Assembly (NCBI GenBank): GCA_013289955.1
Contig: JABCYZ010000002.1
Location: forward strand, 186,001 to 250,000
Direction of reading: 5' to 3'
Source: Acidobacteriota bacterium
GTDB lineage: Bacteria; Acidobacteriota; Terriglobia; Acidiferrales; UBA7541
Length of the DNA: 64,000 nt
The position numbers and the translations under genes were made by a program. Numbering within the stretch: the stretch's first letter is position 1; each line of letters opens with the position of its first letter. The notes under the pieces were generated by a model. That model had not been told where the DNA came from and did not search any database. It saw only the letters and a program-made list of their open reading frames with translations. Below are positions 9,047 through 20,200 of the stretch, piece after piece.

Positions 9047-10945
9047 TTACGGCTTGGGGGCCGGCTTCTTGGCCGCGGGAGCTTTCGCCGCTGCACCTGT
9101 GCCGCCTCCCCTGCTGAGCAGCGTCAAGGAGTCCTTGGCGTTGAATGGGAAGCGCCGCACCGATTGCTCGCCCGTGGTACTGAGCGTGACATCCACGCGC
9201 CGGTTATTGGCCAAGCGAATGGTCAGCAGGTTCTTCATGAACTGCTGCTTTTCCGCCGGAGTCAGGTCCGGATCGTCTTCGAGAAGCTTCTTGACCTCGG
9301 CGTCGGTCATGTTCTGTTCTACGCCATAGGCCTTGGTATCGATGTGATCTGCGGGAACGCCTTTCTCAATCAGATGGCTCTTGGCGCGTTCCACGCGGCG
9401 CTCGGAAAGTAGCTGGTTGTACTCCTTGCCTCCGCGGATGTCTGCATGGCCGCCCAGAATCAAGTGGGCGTCCGGTTTGTAGGTAAGATACTGCTCGAAG
9501 TCGGCTGCCAGCGTGTCGAGAGTAACCGCCTGGCTGGGCATCAGACCGCCATTGGGCTTGGCGACCGTGGGCTGCGCCGTTGGGAAGTAGATGCTGTGCA
9601 AAGCCAGCTTCACTTCCAGTTGATGAACCTGTGGAGGTTCCTTGACCTCGACGTTGCCGGATGCGTCCGCAGTGCCGCCGCGTCCGTCGTTCACCGTGCA
9701 CTTCACTGTGTACGTTCCGGGCTGCAGACCCCTGGCATCGAAGGTCGCATTCGAGCCCGTGCCCGTAATTTGGCCGCCTGAGGCGGAGTAGCTGTAGGTC
9801 AACGGATCGCCATCCGGGTCCGTGCCGGTGCAGGTGATTCCGGTGTGCTCGCCCGACAGAATGGGGCTGCGCTCGACCGACAGGGAAGCTGTCGGCGGAC
9901 GGTTCGGCCGCGGGTCAACTTTAATATCGGTCGCGCAAGACGCCGTGCCGCCCTTGCCGTCATTCACCGCAGCAGTCACGGTGTAGCTGCCAGGAGCTGC
10001 GTCGCCCACGTTCCAGCGCGCGTCGGGACCGGAGCCGTCCACTGTTCCGCCGGTCGCCGTGTAACTGTAGGTGAGCGGATCGTTGTCGGGATCGCTCGCG
10101 TTTACATGAACCGCGACGGTGTCTCCCGAACCGGCAAAAACAGAAGTTGGACTGGCGGAACACGCCGCTACCGGCGGGTGATTGACGGGTGCCGGAGGGG
10201 CCTCGTGGGGCAAACCAAAACGAATAACGATGCCCGTCCCCAGGCGAAGGTTATCCTGCCTGCTATTTCCTCCGAGAGCAGACCCGCTGAAATTCGTCAT
10301 CAGGTAGTCGATCTCGGCGAAGCGCCACACGATGTACTTCGATAACGCGATATCCACTCCGCCGCCGGCGGCCAGAGCGAAAGCGCTCTGGTTGCCGTCG
10401 CCTGTCATTTGCGGGCCGCCATGGGCTCCGCCTAGCAGGAACTCGGCATAAGGAATGAAGTAATCAAATTTGCGCAAGTTCAAACGCGGACCGAGCAAAA
10501 AGGTGGAGGTCTCGCCGTGCAACGAGGTGCCGTTGACATCGCGAGTGTAGCCGATACCGCCCAGCTCTTCCGTGAGACCGATCCATCGCGAAACGTTCCA
10601 GGTGAACGAACCGGCCGCGCCGTAATTGTTAAAATTGCTGAAGCCGCCGCCTGGACTGAAATTCACGTAGTCGAACATCCCCGCAGCTTCGAACTTGGGC
10701 ACAATTCTCCCTGGAGGAATGTCGTCGCCGGATGTGGCGCCCGCCGGGAAAGGCTTGGGACGCGGTGCGTCCGGAAGCGCGAAAAGATTTCGCGAAGCAG
10801 GGGCGATGTCTACCCCGTTCGTTTTCGCGGCGCTCTTTTCCGCCGCCGCAGCACTTGCGCCATCGCCGTTCTGCTGGGCCTGCTGGGCACATACCGGCAA
10901 AGCCAATATCGCGCTAACCGTTACTGCCACACACCAATTGCGCAT
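9047..10945 (-). CDS. Outer-membrane beta-barrel/PKD-like/OmpA protein
   Basis: 632 residues. A signal peptide (1-21, ending VCAQ) is followed by a proline-rich linker, an eight-stranded-type beta-barrel region (about 85-250), two PKD/cadherin-like repeats (about 260-440, each with DPDxDPLTYSYxAxGG), and a C-terminal OmpA peptidoglycan-binding domain (about 455-590) with the characteristic YNQLLSERRVERAKSHL and NNRRVDV motifs. An Ala/Lys/Pro tail ends the protein. It probably links the outer membrane to peptidoglycan while exposing PKD repeats. The gene stands alone with long flanking intergenic regions. The domain order (barrel, PKD, OmpA) is unusual compared with classical OmpA. Confidence 0.85.
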   Translation of the reverse strand: MRNWCVAVTVSAILALPVCAQQAQQNGDGASAAAAEKSAAKTNGVDIAPASRNLFALPDAPRPKPFPAGATSGDDIPPGRIVPKFEAAGMFDYVNFSPGGGFSNFNNYGAAGSFTWNVSRWIGLTEELGGIGYTRDVNGTSLHGETSTFLLGPRLNLRKFDYFIPYAEFLLGGAHGGPQMTGDGNQSAFALAAGGGVDIALSKYIVWRFAEIDYLMTNFSGSALGGNSRQDNLRLGTGIVIRFGLPHEAPPAPVNHPPVAACSASPTSVFAGSGDTVAVHVNASDPDNDPLTYSYTATGGTVDGSGPDARWNVGDAAPGSYTVTAAVNDGKGGTASCATDIKVDPRPNRPPTASLSVERSPILSGEHTGITCTGTDPDGDPLTYSYSASGGQITGTGSNATFDARGLQPGTYTVKCTVNDGRGGTADASGNVEVKEPPQVHQLEVKLALHSIYFPTAQPTVAKPNGGLMPSQAVTLDTLAADFEQYLTYKPDAHLILGGHADIRGGKEYNQLLSERRVERAKSHLIEKGVPADHIDTKAYGVEQNMTDAEVKKLLEDDPDLTPAEKQQFMKNLLTIRLANNRRVDVTLSTTGEQSVRRFPFNAKDSLTLLSRGGGTGAAAKAPAAKKPAPKP

Positions 10946-11513
10946 GATCCGTCTCCCTCAGTCGTCTGTTTCGGAACCCAAGTCGCTTTTTGTCCCCGCC
11001 CAGCGCTGTCTGTGGCGCAGCCACAAACTCTTCAGGACTCATCGCGGCAAACTAACTGTCCATAGTTGCCACACCGCCGAAACCTTCCCCCACTTTTCCC
11101 AGGCACCGGGAGAAATTACAAGAGGTCACAGGACGCGGTGCTGTAAGCCTATTCCAGGTTTCCCCGAATCTGCAAGCCTTTCCTTCCTGAAATCGGGCAG
11201 TTCCGTGGAATCCTCCTCTCTCTCCACGGCGCTGGGCAAAGAACTTATCGAGGCCGCGCTGAAGCGTGATCCGGCACGAAAAGATGACAAGCGGTGGAGT
11301 TCCGGCCCAAAGTTCGGCGTGCGACAAGTACCTAGTGGGTTATCGCACAATGTGATAGGCTGCCGCCACTTTTTGTGGTGGACCTGCCTCTGACGGAGAT
11401 TCGGAACTTGCAACTTCCCGTCTCGAGACATTGCATCGGTTGCCCGGCTCGCTGTCCCGCAGCTGCAACTGCCTCCACAGAAGCTCGGGTATCGTTTGCT
11501 GCGGGGGCGGACC
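10946..11513. other. Divergent intergenic region (OmpA protein / S53 peptidase)
   Basis: 568 bp without a supported gene, holding the upstream regions of two divergent genes. Two short dyads are visible: TGTGGC-GCA-GCCACA at 11011-11025, upstream of the OmpA gene, and an imperfect dyad TATCGCACAATGTGATA at 11341-11357, upstream of the peptidase gene. I see no convincing promoter boxes. Confidence 0.5.
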
Positions 11514-14500
11514 ATGAAAATCAAGAGTACAGGATTGCTTTCTAGCCTTTTGCTCTTGCCGGTTATTTTGTTTTTGCCGTACCAGCGAGTGGCCGCGCAA
11601 ACCTCCGGCGTGCCTGCGCGGATCACGCGGGCGGTGGATGAAAACAATCTTGTGGCGCTGAAGGGCAACGTGCACCCGCTGGCGCGCGCGGAGTTCGATC
11701 AAGGAGCGGTGAGCGATGGCCAGCCTTTGCACCGCATGCTGCTGCTTTTGCAGCGAAGCGCGGATCAGGAAGCGGCGCTGCAAAAGCTGCTTGATGATCA
11801 GCAGAATAAATCCTCGGCAAATTATCATGCCTGGCTGACGCCCGCGCAGTTTGGTCAACAGTTCGGTCCGGCGGATGCGGACATACAGACCGTGACCAGC
11901 TGGCTGCAGTCCCACGGCCTTCAAGTCGCCGGCGTGACGGCGGGCCGGACGGTGATCGAATTCTCGGGAAGTGCCGCAGAAGTGCGAAGCGCGTTTCATA
12001 CGGAGATACACAGGTACCTGGTGAATGGTGAAGCGCACATGGCGAACGTGAGCGATCCGCAAATTCCCGCCGCGTTGGCGCCAGTCGTCGCCGGCCCCGT
12101 ATCTCTAAACAGTTTCCTCGTGAAATCGCACCTCCTTCCTCTCGGAGGATTTTCCCGCTCCAAGAGCACCGGAAAAACAAGGCCGCTCACCACGACCGGC
12201 TTCTGCGGAACGTCCGATTGCTTTGCCCTTGGACCGGCGGACTTTGCGACGATCTACAACAGTGCGCCGCTGATCAACGGTACTCCCAGGATTGACGGAA
12301 CAGGACAGACCATTGCCATCGTAGGCGAATCGGACATCAATCTCCTCGACGTAAGTGATTTCCGGACCGCCTTCAATCTGACACAGAATTTCTCTGCTTC
12401 GAACATCATCTTGAATGGCACCGATCCCGGATTTAACCCGAGCGAAGGCGAATCCGATCTGGATGTGCAGTGGGCTGGAGCGGTCGCGCCGGGCGCGACC
12501 ATTGAGTTTGTCACCTCCGCGCCCACCGAAACCACGGCAGGGATTCATCTTTCAGCTCTCTACATCGTGGAGAACAATCTCGCCGGAATCATGAGCGAGA
12601 GTTTCGGCGGCTGCGAACAGCACATAGGAACGCTGAACCAGTTTTACAACTCGCTATGGGAGCAGGCCGCCGCCCAGGGGATCACCGCCATGGTCTCCGC
12701 CGGCGACGGAGGCTCGGCGGGCTGCGACAATTTCGACACCGTGCAAATGGCGACCCAGGGCCTGGCGGTCAGCGGATTTGCGTCCACTCCGTTCAACGTC
12801 GCCGTCGGTGGCACGGACTTTGACGACGTCAACCGGTGGACTCAGTTTTGGAACTTGAGCAACGACCCAACCACGCAGGGATCGGCGTTGGGTTACATCC
12901 CGGAAATTCCATGGAATGATTCCTGCGCGCAGCTGGGGCTTACAGGATGCGGCGCCTCCGCTCCGCAAGGTTCATTGAATATCGTCGCGGGAAGTGGCGG
13001 CGCGAGCATCCTCTACGCAAAGCCTTCGTGGCAATCAGGCACGGGTGTGCCAGCCGATAACCACCGCGATGTGCCGGACGTATCGCTCTTTGCCAGCAAT
13101 GGGTTCGACAACAGCTTTTACATTGTGTGCCAGAGGGATGTGACGGCCATGTTGCCCTGCACGATTAACATCTTTCAAGGCGTGGGGGGAACCTCCGCAT
13201 CCTCGCCGGCGTTTGCGGGGATCATGGCTCTCGTGAATCAGAGTCTGGCGACGGCGGGCAATCCAGCGCCCCGGCAAGGCAATGCGAATTACGTTTTGTA
13301 CCAGCTGTTCAAGAAACAAGTGAACGCCAGCCCCGCTGTCAACTGCAATTCGTCAGCGACACCTTCCACATCGTGCACGTTTTATGACATCACCAAGGGC
13401 AACAGCGGCCTCGCTAACGGCTCGACCGGCACAAACTCAGTGCCCTGCGCGGGAGGCTCAACGAATTGCAGCAGCAGCGTCTCCGGTACGGACGGCATTC
13501 TGGTAACCTCCACCAATGCCTCTACGCCCGCCTATTCGACGGCGACTGGCTACGATCTGGCCACGGGACTGGGTTCGGTCAACATCGCCAACCTGGTCAG
13601 GAATTGGTCAACGGTCACTGCGTTGCCGTCCACGACCACGCTGAACGCCACCGTCAATGGACAAGGCGCGTCATCCATCACTGGAATAACTCACGGCACT
13701 CCGGTCACCCTGACGAGCACGGTCGCCGCTGGACAAGGCGCCACCGGCACTCCTTCAGGGCAGGTTGCTTTGCTCGCCACACCGAATCCGAACCCAGGTT
13801 TACCCGGTCCCTCGCTTGGCTTCGACGTTCTCAATCTATCCAACGGAACCGCAACTGGTACTGGCGTCGTTCTGCCTGGCGGAACATATTCGCTGACCGC
13901 CCAATATCAGGGTGACGGTACTTTTGGCGCCAGCAACTCACCGGGTATTTCCGTAAATGTATCCGCAGAGCCGAGCAAGACGCTGATTAGCCTTCCCGTC
14001 TTCAATGCAAGCTCCGGATCAGAGGCGGGAAACGCTCCGACGACCCTCGTTTACGGCTCGTCTTATATCGGACGCATCGACGTGGGCAATGCGTCGGCGT
14101 CGTCCTCCTTTCCTCCGCAACCAGTTTGCAATCCACCCTCCTGTCCTACTGGAACGGTTACGCTGGCAGATGCGGTGAACGGCGGAACCGCAACTCCCCT
14201 CGACGGGGGCACTTTTGTCCTGAATAGCGCCGGTTTTACGGAAGATCTGACAATCCAGCTTCCTGGCGGATCGCACCAGCTCACCGCCACCTACAATGGC
14301 GATGCAAGCTTCCTAACAAGCAAAGGAACGTACAGCCTCGCCGTTACGCCTGCGCCAACAACGGTAGGTCCGAGCAATCCGCCTCTGCCATCCCAAATTT
14401 CCACGCCGTTCGGCGTGGGCGGCACGGTAATAACGCAGAGTTCCGGCGTCACCCCGGGCTGCAACTTTACTGTTCTCGATGGGACCACGCCGGTCACAGG

Positions 14501-15830
14501 GACCGGCCCGGTGTCTTGCGGCGGGCAGCCCGGTTCGGCAAATTCCGGCGCGTTCCTGCAGCCCTCGATCACCATCCAACAGGCGACACCTGGTATCCAC
14601 ACGTACACGCTCAAGTACAACGGGGACGCAAACTACGCGCCTTCGACATCCGCTCCGATGACCACGCACGTATTCGATGGCACAACAACATCCGTAACCG
14701 TCAATCCTCCAACCACGGTGCAATTCGGCTCGAGCATTACGTTCACCGCCATTGTGGATACGTTTCAGTCGCAGGGGCCGGCTCTTACGGACGCCGTGTC
14801 CTTTAGCTTGGGTCCTACTCAGCTTTCGGGCACTGTCCTATACACGCCGATGACCGATGCGTCCGGAAACATGGCCTTACAAGCGACGCTCACGACAATG
14901 CCTCAATTTTCGGGATCCTATCTCGCGTCCTTCGCAGGGGACTCTAACTATTCCTCGTCCGGGGCCCTCATCTTCGTGAGTGTGAACATCCCGAATTTCA
15001 ACTTGGCAGCGGCGCCTTCGATTATCCCCGTGACAGCGGGTCAACAGGGAACATCAACGATTACTGTGACGCCGACGAGTGCTGCTACGAGTCCGGTGAC
15101 TCTATCGTGCGCGAGCGGCACCGTTCCTGCGGGTGCGACGTGCAGCTTTTCGCCTCCGACCGTGACGCTCAGCAACAGCAATGCGGCCACCACCGTCCTC
15201 ACGCTAACGACGCTGCCGCCCTCGACCAGCACGACGGTGAGTGCCGCGCCGCTCGAAGTTCCTACATCGTTCGGCCGCCGTGGTCTGCCGTGGAACCTTC
15301 CTGTTACGGCGATTCTGGCCATTCTTGTTTTCCTGATGAGCTCGCGCCTGTCCCGCACGCGCCGAATCGCGCTTGGGCCGGCATCCCTACTAGTGATATG
15401 GATGGCCCTCGGTTGCGGCGGCGGAAGCTCGGGTGGCGGAGGCGGCGGTGGAATTCCCCTCCCGACGCCTACTGCCACGTCGGTAACATTAACAACGACT
15501 AGCACAAAGACACCGAACACTTCGCCGGCAACAATCACCGCGCAGGTGACTTCATCGCAGTCCGCAACCGGTACGGTCACTTTCCTTGACCAGGGCGTCT
15601 CGCTCGGGGCTGTCAACCTGGGGGCCGAGGGAACCGCGATCTTCTCGATGATTGGACAATCCGTTGGAACTCATGTGATATCCGCGTCTTATTCCGGCGA
15701 TGCGAAGAACCTGCCGTCGAAAACCAATGGGGCGCTAAACCAGGTCATCACCGGCAACACCAGCCTATTCCTCAATGGCACAACGGGCGGACTGACGAAT
15801 CAGATCCCCATCTCGGTCACAATCCAGTAA
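11514..15830 (+). CDS. Secreted pro-kumamolisin S53 serine-carboxyl peptidase with Ig-like repeats
   Basis: 1438 residues from the ATG at 11514, which directly precedes a signal peptide; a TTG 18 bases earlier is less likely. A pro-kumamolisin activation domain (about 45-195) precedes a sedolisin S53 domain (about 225-690). The catalytic residues are present: Glu313 and Asp317 in GESDLDVQW, the oxyanion Asp398 in VSAGDGG and Ser561 in GGTSASSP. Several bacterial Ig-like repeats of about 90 residues follow. Near the C-terminus a hydrophobic helix, a basic stretch and a second hydrophobic segment ending GCGGGSSGG precede one more Ig-like domain. This arrangement recurs in acidobacterial surface proteins and may act in sorting. 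It probably degrades extracellular protein at acidic pH. Confidence 0.92.
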   Translation: MKIKSTGLLSSLLLLPVILFLPYQRVAAQTSGVPARITRAVDENNLVALKGNVHPLARAEFDQGAVSDGQPLHRMLLLLQRSADQEAALQKLLDDQQNKSSANYHAWLTPAQFGQQFGPADADIQTVTSWLQSHGLQVAGVTAGRTVIEFSGSAAEVRSAFHTEIHRYLVNGEAHMANVSDPQIPAALAPVVAGPVSLNSFLVKSHLLPLGGFSRSKSTGKTRPLTTTGFCGTSDCFALGPADFATIYNSAPLINGTPRIDGTGQTIAIVGESDINLLDVSDFRTAFNLTQNFSASNIILNGTDPGFNPSEGESDLDVQWAGAVAPGATIEFVTSAPTETTAGIHLSALYIVENNLAGIMSESFGGCEQHIGTLNQFYNSLWEQAAAQGITAMVSAGDGGSAGCDNFDTVQMATQGLAVSGFASTPFNVAVGGTDFDDVNRWTQFWNLSNDPTTQGSALGYIPEIPWNDSCAQLGLTGCGASAPQGSLNIVAGSGGASILYAKPSWQSGTGVPADNHRDVPDVSLFASNGFDNSFYIVCQRDVTAMLPCTINIFQGVGGTSASSPAFAGIMALVNQSLATAGNPAPRQGNANYVLYQLFKKQVNASPAVNCNSSATPSTSCTFYDITKGNSGLANGSTGTNSVPCAGGSTNCSSSVSGTDGILVTSTNASTPAYSTATGYDLATGLGSVNIANLVRNWSTVTALPSTTTLNATVNGQGASSITGITHGTPVTLTSTVAAGQGATGTPSGQVALLATPNPNPGLPGPSLGFDVLNLSNGTATGTGVVLPGGTYSLTAQYQGDGTFGASNSPGISVNVSAEPSKTLISLPVFNASSGSEAGNAPTTLVYGSSYIGRIDVGNASASSSFPPQPVCNPPSCPTGTVTLADAVNGGTATPLDGGTFVLNSAGFTEDLTIQLPGGSHQLTATYNGDASFLTSKGTYSLAVTPAPTTVGPSNPPLPSQISTPFGVGGTVITQSSGVTPGCNFTVLDGTTPVTGTGPVSCGGQPGSANSGAFLQPSITIQQATPGIHTYTLKYNGDANYAPSTSAPMTTHVFDGTTTSVTVNPPTTVQFGSSITFTAIVDTFQSQGPALTDAVSFSLGPTQLSGTVLYTPMTDASGNMALQATLTTMPQFSGSYLASFAGDSNYSSSGALIFVSVNIPNFNLAAAPSIIPVTAGQQGTSTITVTPTSAATSPVTLSCASGTVPAGATCSFSPPTVTLSNSNAATTVLTLTTLPPSTSTTVSAAPLEVPTSFGRRGLPWNLPVTAILAILVFLMSSRLSRTRRIALGPASLLVIWMALGCGGGSSGGGGGGGIPLPTPTATSVTLTTTSTKTPNTSPATITAQVTSSQSATGTVTFLDQGVSLGAVNLGAEGTAIFSMIGQSVGTHVISASYSGDAKNLPSKTNGALNQVITGNTSLFLNGTTGGLTNQIPISVTIQ

Positions 15831-16197
15831 GTCAGAATCCAGCCGGCGGGGGACCGCATGGCCCGGGCCACCCGAATGTCCATTGGCAAACCGGAATCCC
15901 CCCAGTCACTCACAAGTCAGAACAACACGGAGGGTGCCCCGGGTTCGCTCTTTTGAGCCTGGGCCTTCCCTTAGGCAGTTTCCGCGCCAGGCGCAGCTTC
16001 GACTTCTCGACTACCGTCGAAGGCGTTTCGCTCCTAACCAGAGGCACATGCTCCGGCATCACCACACAACCGAGGAGAAGAAACCCATCTCGCGTCGCCA
16101 CCTTACCACCGTTCTTTGACGAGATCCGGACCGCATCGTCTTCAACAGCGGCAGCCATAGCAACTCCGGCTCGTTCTCGCGTTACACTACTGGCTGG
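15831..16197. other. Intergenic region, no gene seen
   Basis: 367 bp between the S53 peptidase and the MBL hydrolase, both on the plus strand. Short open frames here do not resemble proteins. I find no clear terminator hairpin with a T run and no promoter motif. Confidence 0.5.
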
Positions 16198-17139
16198 ATG
16201 CTGAGCACCACGCTGATCGATACGAACTGGATGGGGCAGTCGCGGTCGATCGCTGCGATCTTGCTCGAATCAGATGGGCATCGCGCGATGATCGATCCGG
16301 GGCCAGCTTCGACGCTTCCCGCGCTGCGGCAACATTTGGATTCGCGGGGGATTGGCGTGGCCGGTCTGAACGCGATTTTGCTGACGCATATTCACCTCGA
16401 CCATGCAGGGGCGACGGGCGCGCTCATTAAAGAAAATCCGAACCTTGAGGTATACGTTCACAAGGCGGGAATGCTGCACATGGCTGATCCGCAGAAGCTG
16501 CTGGCAAGCGCAGAGCGGCTTTGGCCTGGCGAACTGGGACACTTGTTTGGCGAAACCCTGCCCGTGCCCTTTGGCAATTTGCGGATGCTGAAGGGCGGAG
16601 AAACGCTCTCTCTCGGAAGCCGCAACTTGGAAGTGGTTTATACGCCGGGGCACGCTTCGCATCACGTTTCCTATTTTGATTCTTCGGATGGGACTGCGTT
16701 TGTTGGCGACACGACCGGCTTCCACATCGAAGGCGACCCGCTTGTGGTTCCGCTGGCGCCGCCGCCGGATATTGATTTGGAAATTTGGAGCGCATCCCTG
16801 GACGCCATCGCCGCGCGCGCTCCCTCGCGGCTTTTTCTCACACACTTTGGCTACTCGAATGATCCGGCGGCGCACATCGCGGAATACCGGAAAAATTTGC
16901 AGCGCTGGGCCGCGCTGGCCCGCGAAATACTGCGCTCCACACCGGATCCGCAAGCCGCACTTGAGAAATTCGTCGCGGATGCGGGCGCGGAAATCCGGCA
17001 ACGTCTCTCTTCTGCTGAAGCGGAACACTACATTTTTAATTGCGGGCTCAACCTGACCTGGCTAGGCGTCTCGCGCTATCACCGCAAACGAGCCGAAGCC
17101 GCCGCCGCATCGCCGGCCCAAACAGCCGCTCCCCAATAA
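16198..17139 (+). CDS. MBL-fold metallo-hydrolase
   Basis: 313 residues with a metallo-beta-lactamase fold. The metal motif is intact (LTHIHLDHAGATG, about residues 62-74), followed by the downstream His in PGHASHHVSYF and Asp in FVGDTTGF. The C-terminal 90 residues are helical and specific to this subgroup. The glyoxalase-II-like arrangement suggests hydrolysis of a thioester or another small ester, but the family is too broad to name a substrate. The gene is alone on its strand between two long intergenic or opposite-strand regions. Confidence 0.85.
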   Translation: MLSTTLIDTNWMGQSRSIAAILLESDGHRAMIDPGPASTLPALRQHLDSRGIGVAGLNAILLTHIHLDHAGATGALIKENPNLEVYVHKAGMLHMADPQKLLASAERLWPGELGHLFGETLPVPFGNLRMLKGGETLSLGSRNLEVVYTPGHASHHVSYFDSSDGTAFVGDTTGFHIEGDPLVVPLAPPPDIDLEIWSASLDAIAARAPSRLFLTHFGYSNDPAAHIAEYRKNLQRWAALAREILRSTPDPQAALEKFVADAGAEIRQRLSSAEAEHYIFNCGLNLTWLGVSRYHRKRAEAAAASPAQTAAPQ

Positions 17140-17245
17140 GCGAAGGGAGACGCCGCGCCTGTTCTCTGAACTCTCGGGAACGAAATTGGGAAGGTGCGCG
17201 TTCTTGAAGTGAGATTGCTTAACACGTGACTCGCGGCAATGCGAT

Positions 17246-20200
17246 TTATTTCATGGCCTGAAGCGCAGGTTCCAGCCAGGAAAAGAGAAACTGATTGATG
17301 CTTGGAAATTGCGAGGCAAGCAAGCTAAACACAGGAATCGCCGCGGCGGAAGCAAACTTGACCCAGAAGTCCAGCCCCAGCTCTCCTGGAGCTGTGGACG
17401 TAAGGCGGCTAAGGATGGCCTCGCGGTGCATTTCCGCGTAGACATAGCCAACCCCTGCCCCCAGGATCAGCAGCAAAACGACCGAGAGCGTCTGCAAAGC
17501 AGGATGCGGCTCGAAGGGATATGTGTTCATCGAAAGCACTATGAAGACATACATGCCGCCGGCGGAGATGACCAGCGTACGGATACGCAGCAAAACGCTT
17601 ACGAGGAAATTTACGTAGACTAGCGCGACATACTCTTCCGCCATAGCGCGATAGGAAGGCAGAGGCGGCTTGACGATTTGCTCGTCCGAGGAAACCACCG
17701 GCGATTCATCCTCCTCCCAAAGCGGCTTCAGCATGCCGTTGACCAGAATGGCGCCTGTCTTTGCCATTTCCTTCTGGAGCAATTCGACATCCCGCATGAG
17801 TTTCTCCAACTGCTTGCGCTTACGAAGATCCTTCTGAAACCAAATCACAAGCCTTTCGCGCCAACTGTGCCGCCGATTTATTTTCTTTTTCTCTTTCGCG
17901 AGGATTCTTGAATAAGTCTTGAACACGTCCTTTTTCACATCGAGTGTCTGTCGGATCTGATCGCGGGCCCGGTAGCGGGCGCTCTCCTTCATCGGGGTAT
18001 TCCAGTTTTCGACGAGGCCAAGCAGCCGCGTCATATTTTCCAAGGCTCGGTTCATCACCTTGTACGTTTCGCGCAGCGTACTCCCTCCCGGATTCCAAAA
18101 CGAGTGCCAGGAGAGATTCTTCATGCGGCTAAAAGCCGAACGCAGCGGAAAGCGGTCAAGTCCGGCGAGTACCTGGTGGCACTTCTGCCATGTCTGCACG
18201 AGCTTCATCAGGCACCCAAGAAACGCGGCAACGGCCAGGCACAAAATCAGCGTATATCCGCGGTCGAATGCTATCCCTTCGACCGACTGCACCGGCAGGT
18301 CACGGCCGAGCGCAAGCAGCGCGATAACGCCCAAGCCAACGACAGGGATCACGATTTGCCAGATGAAATAAAGTGGATGCGCGGTTTTTCTGAGGTCTTC
18401 CCCTTCCGCATCGCTGATGCGATACGCCTCGGCAGGCAGATCCTTTCTTTGCGGCAGCCTGGGCCGCCGTAAATCGACGAGACACACTCCGCGCAGGCTC
18501 ATCCAAGTCCACCAATAGCCCGCCGCCATCAACAGCAGCACCGGAAGCACCGGGGATACACCGGACGTGATGTGGAGCATGCGCGTGGACCAATACACGC
18601 GGAAGCATCCCGAAGGGATCCAAGCGAGCAGGAGCTGGAAGAAAGTCATGGCACAAACCAGACCAAGGAACACGCGGGCTACTGCGCGCTGGCCGCGCAA
18701 TTTGTCCAGATCCCAGATGGTGATGCCAACAAAAACTGGATACGCTAGCCAGAGAACGAGGGTGAGCCCCGGAAATCCAACCCAATCCGCGCGCGGGCTC
18801 CTGGTGCACATGACCAGGACAAAAGCAGAGGCCAGCGCGAACGCGCCCAGCGCCAGAATGATTGCGCCACGGCAATCCGTGGTTCTGGTGAATTGGGCGC
18901 GCTCTTCGGAGTCGGCCAGAATCGAGCCCGTCCAGCTGAAAATGGCGTGGACCATCAAGAGGATGAGGCACAGACAGTAGGCAATGTTCCACGCAGGCGG
19001 CGTGCCCAGTTTTCTCTCCCATTTGTCCTTGAGCGAAAGTAGACCATAGGACTGAACCCTATTTTCGGGGTCGGCATTATCGGCCGCGGTCCGGAGCGTA
19101 CTTGAGGATCCTCCGTCGAGTTTGAGGGAGGCGATGGGAATCTGTCGATCCTGCGACTCGAGGCCCACGCTATCGATGCCGGCGACGGGCCAAAAGCCGT
19201 CGCGCCCGAGAATCGTCAGCCAGAGCAGGGGGCGTTCCTCGCAGTGCCCTGTATCTGTCGCCGACGAGGTTTTGAGATTTGGAGAGCCGTACTCCGCATA
19301 CGGCGCGTACGGAACACTGCCGCTGCTGAATTCTGACTCTGTCTTCCCCGGCCCCGGATTACCAGGAGAAAACTGGCTGCGAAGTTCGGAGCCCGGGTTC
19401 CAGCCATTTCCCATCTCTTCTTCTACGGAAAGCAGACCAACCATGGCGTTGAACGTTCCCGCGCTCAAGCTGCTGACGAAGAGCCGGTCTTCATGCCACG
19501 GAATCCATTTCCCCTGCCGGCAAAGCCTGTCTCCCAAACCAGGAATCAGGGCATAGGCGCTGAGGCCGAGCACACCACGCAGTGCAGGATCACCTTCTCT
19601 TGGGAAAAGCAGGTCGGGAACGGTAATGACGACGCGGCCTTGCGCGTAGGCTTTGCGAAGATAACTTGCCAGAAAGATTTCATCGAGGGGATCGGAGGCC
19701 AGAAGGAGCGTGAATTTGATGTGATGCTTCTGCAATTCGCTGACGACACCGAGCATGACGGCTTCCTGGGAAAGAGAAGTCTGCTGAACCGCATAGGGCG
19801 CAACGGTGCCGTCATCGTTTCCGTATTCTTCCGCATTCGTCGGAAGCGTCGAAACGGCCTCGGGATTGGAAGCAGCCGACGCCTGCCTGCCGATTTCCTT
19901 CTGATATGCGGAACGGAAATAAGAAATCTCTCTTGGGAAGTGTAGCTTGACGACCTCCTGATCGAGCGGAGGAGGTTCGCTCGGTTTCTGGGCTCCCGCC
20001 AGACTTTCTTGCGCGTCTGCGCCGTTTTTTGCATCCGGCTTTGTTTCCGTCTGGTCCTGGCTCCGGCTCGCCGCGCCGAAAACGGTACCGTCTTCGGAAA
20101 GGATGGCCACTTCATAGGGACGGTAGCCGCGCTCCCAGGCAAACTGGAGGAATTCGTCTCGGGCGTAATCGTCGTTTTCCTGGAAGGAGGCGAAATACGA

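Noticed and set aside
11341..11357. CRP-like dyad TATCGCACAATGTGATA upstream of the S53 peptidase
   Set aside because: The symmetry is imperfect (inner positions mismatch) and spacing does not match TGTGA-N6-TCACA; kept only as a weak dyad.
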